Source: an uncultured Bacteroidales bacterium (GTDB lineage Bacteria > Bacteroidota > Bacteroidia > Bacteroidales > Bacteroidaceae). From it: a DNA stretch of 37,080 bases. Shown here in pieces: positions 7,852 to 15,187 of the stretch. How positions within the stretch are numbered: the first letter of the stretch is position 1; the number at the start of each line of letters is the position of its first letter. Under the pieces are notes generated by a model, which saw only the letters and a program-made list of their open reading frames with translations, was not told the DNA's origin and did no database searches. Position numbers and translations under genes: made by a program. The stretch is taken from assembly GCA_902800925.1 (NCBI GenBank), contig CADCGD010000025.1, positions 1 through 37,080 of the forward strand. Direction: 5' to 3'.

Positions 7852-10539
7852 ATGCAAAAGTTATTCCTTTTAGACGCCTACGCGCTCATCTATCGTTCCT
7901 ACTACGCATTCATCAAGAAAGAGCAACCCACCCATATTGGTGTGGCCTTCGACCCTCATGGGCCTACGTTCCGCTCTGACGCCTACCCTGCCTATAAGGC
8001 TCAACGTGAGGCTACCCCTGAGGATATCAAGCAGTCAGTACCCATCATCAAAGACTTGTTGCGAGCCTGGAATATTCCCATTCTGCAGGTCAATGGTTAC
8101 GAAGCAGACGATGTCATCGGCACTTTGGCAACAAAAGCTGGCAAGCAAGGAATCGATACCTATATGTTGACTCCAGACAAGGACTATGGACAGTTGGTAG
8201 GTGATCACGTCTATATCTTCCGCCCTCGTCACGGAGGTGGTTACGAGACGATGGGTCCTGAGGAAGTGAAAGCAAAATACGCCATTCCATCGACTGGGGC
8301 CGTCATCGATCTCTTGGCACTTATGGGTGACTCCGCAGACAATTTCCCAGGTTGTCCTGGTGTTGGTGAGAAGACAGCTGTGAAACTCATCAACGAGTTT
8401 GGCAGCATCGATGAGATGCTTCGTCGAGTAGATGAGATTAAGGGAGCACTCAAGACGAAAGTAGAAACTCACATCGACGATATCAAGATGTCACAATTCC
8501 TGGCCACCATCAAAACTGATGTACCCATCGAATTGAATATGGACGAATTGAAGGTTTCTGAACCCAACGAAGCTGAACTTGGAAAATTGTTGGAAGAATT
8601 GGAGTTCAAGAGCCTTGCCAATAAGATTCTTAAAAAACCTGAAAAAGTCGTTAAACCTGTTAATCAACAACTCGATCTCTTTGCAGAATTTGCTGCCCCC
8701 ACTACGAATGAGCCAGAATTTTCGAGTTTTGAGACGCTAAAAACGGTGGCTCACGACTACAAACTCATTGATAATGAGGATGATTTACAGAAATTGTATG
8801 ACTTTTTATTGACAAAGAAATTCTTCGTTCTAGATACAGAGACCACTTCGACGACTCCTATCGACGCAGAATTGGTAGGTTTAAGCTTCTCAGTCGAGGA
8901 ACACAAGGCCTTTTATGTGCCCATTCCTGCCAATCGTGAAGAAGCGTTGCAAATTGTTAATATCTTTAAACCGCTCTATGAAGACCCCAAAATCCTCAAA
9001 GTTGGACAAAACCTAAAGTACGATCTCGAAGTATTGCGCAACTATGGTGTCCGTCTCGATGGTCCGATGTGGGACACGATGATTGCCCACTACCTCATCC
9101 AACCCGAACTTCGTCACAACATGGACTATATGGCAGAAATCTATCTGCACTATCAGACCATCCATATCGACGAACTCATTGGTCCCAAGGGTAAGAGCCA
9201 ACGTTCAATGCGCGACCTGGACCCCAAGGATGTCTATGAATATGCTTGCGAGGATGCTGACATCACCCTGCAACTAAAGAACAAACTTGAACCTGAGTTG
9301 AAGAAGTACGATTGTGAAGACCTTTTTTATAATATAGAGATACCCCTGATGCCTGTCTTGGCAGAAATGGAGATGAATGGTGTCTGTCTCGATACCCAGT
9401 CGTTGGCTGAAACCAGCAAGCAGTTTACGGCTCGCATGAACGAGATAGAACAACGCATCTACGAACTGGCTGGTGAGCAATTCAATATCGCTTCACCCAA
9501 ACAGGTGGGTGAAATCCTGTTTGATAAACTGAAGATTGTCGAGAAGGCCAAGAAGACCAAGACAGGTCAATATGTCACCTCAGAAGAAGTGTTGCAACAA
9601 CTGAAGAACAAGCATGAAATCGTGGCTGACATCCTGGAACACAGAGGGTTGAAGAAACTCATTGGCACCTATATCGATGCCCTTCCCAAGCTGATCAATC
9701 CTCGTACTGGTCACATCCACACCTCTTTCAATCAGACCATCACAGCCACAGGACGTCTGTCGTCTTCTGACCCCAACCTGCAGAATATTCCTATTCGTGG
9801 CGAAGACGGCAAGGAGATTCGCAAGGCCTTCATCCCTGAACCTGGCTGTTTGTTCTTCTCTGCAGACTATAGTCAGATTGAGCTTCGTGTGATGGCCCAC
9901 CTCTCGCAAGACCCACAGATGATAGAAGTGTTCCGCGAGGGTAAAGACCTGCATGCTGCTACTGCTGCCAACATCTACAAGAAGCCTATCGAGGAGGTGA
10001 CACGCGACGAACGAACGAAGTCAAAACGTGCCAATTTCGGTATCATCTATGGCATTACTGTCTTTGGTCTCGCAGAGCGTTTGGATATTCCTCGCGACGA
10101 AGCTAAGATGCTGATAGATGGTTACTTCGCCACCTTCCCAGAGGTTCACGACTACATGGAGAAGTCCAAGGAAATAGCCAGAAAACAAGGTTACGTCACT
10201 ACCCTATTCGGACGTCGTCGCTACTTGCCAGACATCAACTCTGCCAACAGCGTGGTGCGTGGTTTTGCTGAGCGTAACGCCATCAATGCGCCCATCCAGG
10301 GTACTGCTGCCGACATCATCAAGGTGGCAATGATTCATATCTTCCAACGCTTCAAGGCAGAAGGCATTCGCTCCAAAATGATTCTGCAAGTCCACGACGA
10401 ACTCAACTTCTCCGTCTATCCTGACGAGAAGGAAAAGGTAGAGCGTATCGTTCTGGAAGAGATGCAGAACGCCTTCCACATGTCTGTGCCTCTCGTTGCT
10501 GACTCTGGCTTTGGCGATAACTGGCTTGAGGCACACTAA
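7852..10539 (+). CDS. polA: DNA polymerase I, with a gap in the 5'-nuclease domain
   Basis: An 895-residue family A polymerase with three domains. The 5'-nuclease region (1-290) has LLDAYALIYRSYYAF, EADDVIGTLA, TPDKDYGQLV and GDSADNFPGCPGVGEKTA. The 3'-5' proofreading domain keeps its metal residues: DTET (near residue 328), NLKYDLE and YACEDADITLQL. Polymerase motifs A (SADYSQIELR, near 670), B (RTKSKRANFGIIYG) and C (VHDEL, near 847) are intact. Odd point: after YYAFIK the sequence goes straight to KEQPTHIGVAFD, so about 25 residues that normally hold a conserved G..T.A..GF helix are absent. The ATG at 7852 was chosen over an upstream in-frame ATG at 7801 because LFLLDAYALIYRSYYAF is the family start. 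Confidence 0.95.
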   Translation: MQKLFLLDAYALIYRSYYAFIKKEQPTHIGVAFDPHGPTFRSDAYPAYKAQREATPEDIKQSVPIIKDLLRAWNIPILQVNGYEADDVIGTLATKAGKQGIDTYMLTPDKDYGQLVGDHVYIFRPRHGGGYETMGPEEVKAKYAIPSTGAVIDLLALMGDSADNFPGCPGVGEKTAVKLINEFGSIDEMLRRVDEIKGALKTKVETHIDDIKMSQFLATIKTDVPIELNMDELKVSEPNEAELGKLLEELEFKSLANKILKKPEKVVKPVNQQLDLFAEFAAPTTNEPEFSSFETLKTVAHDYKLIDNEDDLQKLYDFLLTKKFFVLDTETTSTTPIDAELVGLSFSVEEHKAFYVPIPANREEALQIVNIFKPLYEDPKILKVGQNLKYDLEVLRNYGVRLDGPMWDTMIAHYLIQPELRHNMDYMAEIYLHYQTIHIDELIGPKGKSQRSMRDLDPKDVYEYACEDADITLQLKNKLEPELKKYDCEDLFYNIEIPLMPVLAEMEMNGVCLDTQSLAETSKQFTARMNEIEQRIYELAGEQFNIASPKQVGEILFDKLKIVEKAKKTKTGQYVTSEEVLQQLKNKHEIVADILEHRGLKKLIGTYIDALPKLINPRTGHIHTSFNQTITATGRLSSSDPNLQNIPIRGEDGKEIRKAFIPEPGCLFFSADYSQIELRVMAHLSQDPQMIEVFREGKDLHAATAANIYKKPIEEVTRDERTKSKRANFGIIYGITVFGLAERLDIPRDEAKMLIDGYFATFPEVHDYMEKSKEIARKQGYVTTLFGRRRYLPDINSANSVVRGFAERNAINAPIQGTAADIIKVAMIHIFQRFKAEGIRSKMILQVHDELNFSVYPDEKEKVERIVLEEMQNAFHMSVPLVADSGFGDNWLEAH

Positions 10540-10575
10540 GTATGTCGCTATATAAAACGCGGTATTATCTTAGTA

Positions 10576-11112
10576 TTATTTCAGCAGCATCAGCGTCTCT
10601 GCAAACTTATAAATAACGATACCTGTTGTTACAGAGACATTCATAGAGTGTTTGGTACCCAGTTGAGGTATCTCTAAACAGCCATTTGAGGCGTCTACTA
10701 CTTCCTGGTGGACGCCTTTTACTTCGTTACCCATCACTATGGCGTATTTTAAGCCCCGCTGAGGCACGAACGTGTGCAGTTTGGTACTATGTTCCACCTG
10801 CTCTACTGAAAAGACCGTATAGCCGTTCTTTTTCAGTTCTTCTACAGCCTCCAATGCTGTATTGAAGTAGCGCCAACTGACACTTTCCTCTGCACCAAGG
10901 GCCGTCTTATGGATTTCTGTTGATGGCGGTGTCTGACAAATGCCACATAAGTAGACAGCCTCTACGCGGAAACTGTCGCACGTACGGAACACACTGCCAA
11001 TATTATACATGGACCTGACATCGTCCAACACTACTATCAGTGGCAGTTTCTCAGCCTCACGATACTCTTCTATCGTCAGGCGCTGCATTTCTATAGTACG
11101 AACCTTTCTCAT
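10576..11112 (-). CDS. TrmH/SpoU family RNA 2'-O-ribose methyltransferase
   Basis: A 178-residue SPOUT (alpha/beta knot) methyltransferase. Motif 1 is NIGSVFRTCDSF, motif 2 IVMGNEVKGV and motif 3 IPQLGTKHSMNVSVTTGI, the last containing the SAM-binding knot. It methylates a ribose 2'-OH on tRNA or rRNA; the target cannot be assigned, and the short length without an N-terminal L30e-like domain is closer to TrmH/TrmL than to RlmB. The ATG at 11112 is preferred over one at 11124, because the -7 box of the apparent promoter (11122-11129) overlaps the upstream ATG. It faces polA end to end with a 36-bp gap. Confidence 0.9.
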   Translation of the reverse strand: MRKVRTIEMQRLTIEEYREAEKLPLIVVLDDVRSMYNIGSVFRTCDSFRVEAVYLCGICQTPPSTEIHKTALGAEESVSWRYFNTALEAVEELKKNGYTVFSVEQVEHSTKLHTFVPQRGLKYAIVMGNEVKGVHQEVVDASNGCLEIPQLGTKHSMNVSVTTGIVIYKFAETLMLLK

Positions 11113-11121
11113 ATCCGCCTG

Positions 11122-11129
11122 CAAAAGTA
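11122..11129 (-). promoter_or_regulatory. -7 box of the RNA methyltransferase gene
   Basis: TACTTTTG on the minus strand fits TAnnTTTG. A good -33 element at the standard distance is not obvious. The box ends nine bases before the ATG at 11112, predicting a leader of only a few nucleotides. Confidence 0.5.
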
Positions 11130-11179
11130 CGAAAAAAATTCTAATAAAACGGCAAAAAGTTTATGATATCACATTTTCT

Positions 11180-11285
11180 TTATCAGCTAATCCCAGTCAC
11201 GAGAACAGCTAATACAGCGCTGGCTTAGGCTGATACGGAGAAAATTCTCTAGAGAATTTCTAGCGTATCAGCTGTATATTTCGTG
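11180..11285. repeat. Degenerate 21-bp tandem repeat array, copy A
   Basis: Units starting at 11180, 11201, 11222, 11243 (22 bp) and 11265 keep a 21-bp spacing and share a TATCAGC/CAGCTAAT-like core; the third carries it in inverted form (AGGCTGATAC). The first unit begins TTATCAGCTAATCCCAG and closely resembles unit 2 of the array at 26256-26339, which begins GTATCAGCCTATCCCAG. It fills most of the gap between the divergent methyltransferase and esterase genes. Confidence 0.6.
11229..11272. other. 44-bp near-perfect palindrome (cruciform or long hairpin)
   Basis: Outer arms GCTGATACG (229-237 of the 11-kb block) and CGTATCAGC (11264-11272) enclose a perfect 18-bp palindrome, AAATTCTCT/AGAGAATTT, at 11242-11259. 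There is no T tract and it sits upstream of both flanking genes, so it is not a terminator. Confidence 0.65.
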
Positions 11286-11303
11286 TTATTTTTAGTAAAA
11301 AGC

Positions 11304-11334
11304 TTTCCAGGTTCAGAAATTCTTACTATTTTTG
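11304..11334 (+). promoter_or_regulatory. Promoter of the esterase gene
   Basis: TATTTTTG (11327-11334) fits the -7 consensus; the -33 (TTTC at 11304-11307, spacer 19) is weak. Predicted leader about 38 nt to the ATG at 11379. Confidence 0.45.
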
Positions 11335-11378
11335 CACATTATTCATTATCAAACTATTATCTAAACACATTCTTAACT

Positions 11379-12824
11379 ATGAAGAGAAAACTAACAACTA
11401 TGGCTGTGCTACTTGCCACGATGGTCATGCAAGCCCAGACAGCAAGACAGTTTACCATTAACCTTACTGACGACGGACAAGCCAATATGGTCTGTTTTCT
11501 GGCTGACAATCCAACAGGTAGAGCCATTGTAGGTATTCCTGGTGGTGGCTACTCTATGTTGTCGAATACCCATGAGGGAACACAGGCTCATGGTTGGTTG
11601 AATCAGCAAGGTATCTCCTACTTTGTTGTTAACTACAGATTGCCAAAGGGTGATCGCACGATTCCTATTGGCGACGTAGAGAAAGGTATTCGTACTATTC
11701 GTGACTCAGCAGCTGTTTGGAATATTAATCCCAATGATTTGGGTATCATGGGATTCTCTGCTGGTGGCCATCTGGCATCCGTCATCTCTACCCTCTCCGA
11801 CTTCGATGTTCGTCCAAACTTCACCATCCTGTTCTATCCTGTCATCTCGATGGATGTTCCTAAATCACACAAGTGGTCGTGCATCAATTTCTTGGGTGAG
11901 GAAGGTCATAAAGATCCCAAGTTAGTAAAGAAGTACTCTACCAATAATGATATAAAGCGTCATTTAACACCTCCTGCTGTCATTGTTACTGCTAGCGACG
12001 ACCCATTAGTCAATCCTGTTACCAATGGCTTGGAGTACTACAAAGCTATGCACAATGCTGGTAACGAGTGCTCGATGTTTATCTATCCTACAGGTAGTCA
12101 TGGATTTGGTTTTGGACCTTGGTTTAAGTATCATGACCAACTATTAAGCGATCTGGGTACCTGGCTGAAGAATCGTCCTGCACCAAAGAAAGATGCCATC
12201 AAGGTAGCTTGTATTGGCAATAGTATTACCGATGGTCATGGAATCGACTTTGCTCCTGCTAATGGTTATCCTGCACAACTACAGAATGCATTAGGCAAAG
12301 ACTACTGGGTGAAGAATTTTGGTATCAGCGGACGAACGATGCTGAACAAGGGTGATCACCCTTATATGAATGAGCAAGCCTGGAAAGATGCTGTAGCCTT
12401 TAAGCCGGATATAGTCATTATCAAACTCGGTACCAACGATTCTAAGCCAGAGAACTGGCAGTATAATGCCGACTTCAAAAAAGACCTCCAGCAGATGATT
12501 ACTACCCTGCGCCCTGACCTGTTGAAGCCTGCCAAGAAAGGCAAGAAGAATAAGAAGCAGGTTGTCAAGAACGAAGGTCCACAGATATTCCTCTGCACAC
12601 CTATTCCTGCCTTCAAGAGCACATGGAACATAAACGATAGCATCATTGCCAACAACATCATTCCTATCCAGCAGCAGGTAGCCAACGAGTATAATCTTCA
12701 GGTCATTGATCTGCATACTCTTTTTGGCGATGGCAAGGACACTATGCTTAACGATGGCATTCATCCAAACGCAAAAGGAGCTCAGAAGATGGCAAAGATT
12801 ATAGCCGATGCTATCAAACAGTAA
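11379..12824 (+). CDS. Secreted double-domain esterase: alpha/beta hydrolase plus SGNH/GDSL hydrolase
   Basis: A 481-residue protein with a signal peptide (MKRKLTTMAVLLATMVMQAQ). Residues about 30-280 form an alpha/beta hydrolase with an oxyanion loop GIPGGGYSML, nucleophile elbow GFSAGGH (near residue 126), Asp in TASDDPLV and His in GSHGFG. Residues about 290-481 form an SGNH hydrolase with block I GNSITDG, block III LGTNDS and block V DGIHPN. A basic Lys-rich loop (KPAKKGKKNKKQ) interrupts the second domain. Similar pairs in Prevotella remove acetyl or other ester groups from plant polysaccharides, so carbohydrate esterase activity is likely but inferred. The ATG at 11379 begins the signal peptide. 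It ends directly against the predicted oriC, with a terminator at 12846. Confidence 0.9.
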   Translation: MKRKLTTMAVLLATMVMQAQTARQFTINLTDDGQANMVCFLADNPTGRAIVGIPGGGYSMLSNTHEGTQAHGWLNQQGISYFVVNYRLPKGDRTIPIGDVEKGIRTIRDSAAVWNINPNDLGIMGFSAGGHLASVISTLSDFDVRPNFTILFYPVISMDVPKSHKWSCINFLGEEGHKDPKLVKKYSTNNDIKRHLTPPAVIVTASDDPLVNPVTNGLEYYKAMHNAGNECSMFIYPTGSHGFGFGPWFKYHDQLLSDLGTWLKNRPAPKKDAIKVACIGNSITDGHGIDFAPANGYPAQLQNALGKDYWVKNFGISGRTMLNKGDHPYMNEQAWKDAVAFKPDIVIIKLGTNDSKPENWQYNADFKKDLQQMITTLRPDLLKPAKKGKKNKKQVVKNEGPQIFLCTPIPAFKSTWNINDSIIANNIIPIQQQVANEYNLQVIDLHTLFGDGKDTMLNDGIHPNAKGAQKMAKIIADAIKQ

Positions 12825-12845
12825 ATTACTGTTGATAACTGTGTG

Positions 12846-12890
12846 GAAAACCTGTGGATAATGCGTTTATTATTCACAGGTTTTCTTTTT
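12846..12890 (+). terminator. Terminator of the esterase gene with embedded DnaA boxes
   Basis: GAAAACCTGTGGATAA (12846-12861) pairs with TTATTCACAGGTTTTC (12870-12885) over 16 bp with one G-T pair, an 8-nt loop, and is followed by TTTTT (12886-12890). The two arms contain a perfect and a one-mismatch DnaA box in opposite orientation, so the hairpin is also part of oriC. Confidence 0.75.
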
Positions 12891-12959
12891 GTTCATACTG
12901 AATTTGTGGATAAAATGGATAAATAACAGGTTTAAACATCACTTTTCCACTGTTTTTTT

Positions 12960-12989
12960 CTTGAAAAAGATATAAACTTATTAATTTTG
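12960..12989 (+). promoter_or_regulatory. Possible promoter of nadA inside oriC
   Basis: TAATTTTG (12982-12989) fits the -7 consensus; CTTG (12960-12963, spacer 18) is a weak -33. The leader would run about 200 nt through two DnaA boxes to nadA at 13199. Confidence 0.4.
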
Positions 12990-13198
12990 CACCAGAAAAG
13001 AGAATTGTGGATAAGTATGTTATCTCACTCATTATCAATCAGTAAATATTCACACTCATTGTGGATAGCTGGTTATAAGAGGTGGATATCTTAATATGCA
13101 AGAAAAAGCAATAAAAGTTTTGCAAATATCAACATCACATCATCCTATTCATTCTCTTTTATTTTAAAAAAGAAAAAAGGAAAAATAAAAATAATGCT

Positions 13199-14188
13199 AT
13201 GTTGAAAACTGAGTGGAAAGAGCAAGGGTTCGTTGATGAGCCAGTAGCAGAAGGTACAGATCTGAAGGCTGAGATTCGTAGATTGTGTAAAGAGAAAGAT
13301 GCCATTATTCTGGCACACTACTATACCATAGGAGACATCCAGGATATTGCTGATTTTGTAGGCGACTCATTGGCTTTGGCTCGCAAGGCTGCAGAGACAG
13401 ATGCTAAGATGATGGTGATGTGTGGTGTTCACTTTATGGCTGAGACCTGTAAACTGCTTTCTCCTGAGAAGACAGTACTCTGTCCTGACCTCAATGCTGG
13501 TTGTTCACTAGCTGACAGTTGCAAGGCAGAAGACTTGAAGAAATTCAAGGATGAGCATCCTGGCTATCAGGTTGTTTCTTATGTGAATACTACTGCTGCT
13601 GTAAAGGCTCTGACAGACGTTGTTGTAACCAGTGGTAATGCTAAGAAGGTTGTGAATCAGTTACCCAAGGATGCAAAGCTTATCTTTGGTCCTGACTATA
13701 ACCTTGGTAATTATATCAATGAGGTAACAGGCAGAGATATGTTGCTTTGGAATGGTGGCTGTCATGTGCATGAGCGCTTCTCAGTAACAAAGATACTGGA
13801 ACTCAAGAAACAATATCCTAATGCTATTGTAATGGCTCACTTGGAGTGTAAAGGTCCTGTATTGGCTGTTGCAGACGTAAAGGGAAGTACAGCAGATATG
13901 CTAAAGTATGCACGGGAAAACCGTGCATCACAATATATTGTGGCTACAGAGGCCGGTATTTTGCACGAGCTGCAGAGAAATTGTCCAAACAGTGAGTTTA
14001 TCCCTGTGCCTCCAGAAATCAGCGAGAGCGGCCTAGAATGCAGCTGTAACGAGTGTCAGTATATGAAGATGAATACACTCTTGAAGATTTACAACTGCTT
14101 GAAGCATGAATGGCCTTCTGTTGAGGTAGATCCTGAGATAGCTAAAGAAGCTGTGAAACCTATACAAAGAATGCTGGAGTTAAGCTAA
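13199..14188 (+). CDS. nadA: Quinolinate synthase A
   Basis: A 329-residue enzyme that condenses iminoaspartate with dihydroxyacetone phosphate to quinolinate for NAD synthesis, using one oxygen-sensitive [4Fe-4S] cluster. The three cluster cysteines can be placed in MVMCGVHFMAET, AHLECKGPV and the Cys-rich ECSCNECQYMKMNT near the C terminus. LAHYYTIGDIQDIADFVGDS is the first conserved block. nadB and nadC are not beside it. The start at 13199 follows an A/G-rich stretch; an ATG at 13194 opens only a very short frame. It is the first gene on the right arm of the origin and is strikingly G-rich on its coding strand. Confidence 0.96.
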   Translation: MLKTEWKEQGFVDEPVAEGTDLKAEIRRLCKEKDAIILAHYYTIGDIQDIADFVGDSLALARKAAETDAKMMVMCGVHFMAETCKLLSPEKTVLCPDLNAGCSLADSCKAEDLKKFKDEHPGYQVVSYVNTTAAVKALTDVVVTSGNAKKVVNQLPKDAKLIFGPDYNLGNYINEVTGRDMLLWNGGCHVHERFSVTKILELKKQYPNAIVMAHLECKGPVLAVADVKGSTADMLKYARENRASQYIVATEAGILHELQRNCPNSEFIPVPPEISESGLECSCNECQYMKMNTLLKIYNCLKHEWPSVEVDPEIAKEAVKPIQRMLELS

Positions 14189-14192
14189 TGCC

Positions 14193-15182
14193 ATGAAGCA
14201 GCGTATAGAGTGGTTGGCTGTTTTGAGGGGTCTGAACATCTTGCTGGTAGTCATGGTTCATGTGCAACTGGTAGATATGTCGACAGGCCAGAATCATGCA
14301 TTCTGCAATGCCCTCTCTTTTCCTTTCCACCCTATACGCATGCCTTTGTTTATCTTTATTTCTGGGGGATTACTCTATCTTAGCAGAATACGAAAAGACA
14401 TATCGACAAAAGCATTATACAAGGACAAGTTCCAGCGTATCATGATACCTTTTGTCTTCTTTGTCGTTGTCTACTACCTTATTAAATTAGTCTTTAACCA
14501 GTTTGCCAAGACACCTATCGAAGTGTCGTGGACTAATTTCTTAGAGTCGTTTGTATACTATCGGGGTCACTCGTCACAGTCATTATGGTTTTTAGCTGTG
14601 CTGATGTTTTTGATGCTGCTGTATCCCCTCTTCCGTTATCTATGCGACAACAAATACCGAATGATATACTTCTTATTGTTCTGTAGTGGCATATTCTTTA
14701 TTGATACCGACCTGGAAAGTCGTTGGAACGTATTCTATATTTTGGAAGTACAGCATTACCTGGTATACTTCTTCTTTGGAATCTTCTTCTTCCGGTTTGA
14801 GCTATATAAGTATCTGACCAGCATCCCAGCATTGTGTTTTCTCATACTGCTATATGCTGCCTGTTATTACTTCTCATTGGGTCTTCTGACTTCCATCATA
14901 GGCATTTGTATGATGTGTTCACTATGCCTGAAGATAGGCACCTATCTGCCCAACCTATTTTCAAGTTTCAGGGAATACATCTTTCAGATTTATCTGATGT
15001 CCCTACCCTTTCAAAACTTCGTGGAACTGATATTATGGAAGCATTTCTTCTATAACGAACAGCTATTGTTACTGTTTTATGCCATCAATCTGCTGTCAGG
15101 ACTATTCATACCAGTGATGATTAGTAAACTGGTAGAACGATGCCCCTACAAATACTTAAGGTTGTGCTTTGGTTTGCAGTAA
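14193..15182 (+). CDS. Acyltransferase 3 family membrane protein
   Basis: A 329-residue polytopic membrane protein with about ten hydrophobic segments. The N terminus RIEWLAVLRGLNILLVVMVH matches the acyltransferase-3 pattern, with the conserved R and the H at the end of helix 1, and FPFHPIRMPLFIFISGGLL matches the second conserved block (M-P-L-F-x-F-x-S-G). Members transfer acetyl or other acyl groups to cell-surface sugars. The substrate is not readable. It starts four bases after nadA, probably the same transcript, and ends five bases from the convergent EptA-like gene. Partners could be the surface-glycan genes on the other strand (inference). Confidence 0.85.
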   Translation: MKQRIEWLAVLRGLNILLVVMVHVQLVDMSTGQNHAFCNALSFPFHPIRMPLFIFISGGLLYLSRIRKDISTKALYKDKFQRIMIPFVFFVVVYYLIKLVFNQFAKTPIEVSWTNFLESFVYYRGHSSQSLWFLAVLMFLMLLYPLFRYLCDNKYRMIYFLLFCSGIFFIDTDLESRWNVFYILEVQHYLVYFFFGIFFFRFELYKYLTSIPALCFLILLYAACYYFSLGLLTSIIGICMMCSLCLKIGTYLPNLFSSFREYIFQIYLMSLPFQNFVELILWKHFFYNEQLLLLFYAINLLSGLFIPVMISKLVERCPYKYLRLCFGLQ

Positions 15183-15187
15183 TACTA

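Larger units (their letters stand above)
12825..13198. other. Predicted chromosomal origin of replication (oriC)
   Basis: This 374-bp gene-free stretch has three perfect DnaA boxes TGTGGATAA (12853-12861, 12905-12913, 13006-13014), and four with one mismatch (12830-12838, 12842-12850, 12870-12878 inverted, 13060-13068). AT-rich tracts that could unwind lie at 12951-12990 and 13150-13197. Strand composition flips here. Hand counts on the plus strand: G8 C17 (12601-12660) and G10 C17 (11821-11880) on the left; G21 C7 (13201-13260) and G20 C9 (13381-13440) on the right. G stays in excess within the minus-strand gene at 20101-20160 (G14 C7). That is the expected sign for a bidirectional origin. 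dnaA is not in the window, which is common in Bacteroidota. Confidence 0.82.

Noticed and set aside
11229-11272. Bidirectional terminator
   Set aside because: No T tract on either side, and both neighbouring genes start, not end, here.
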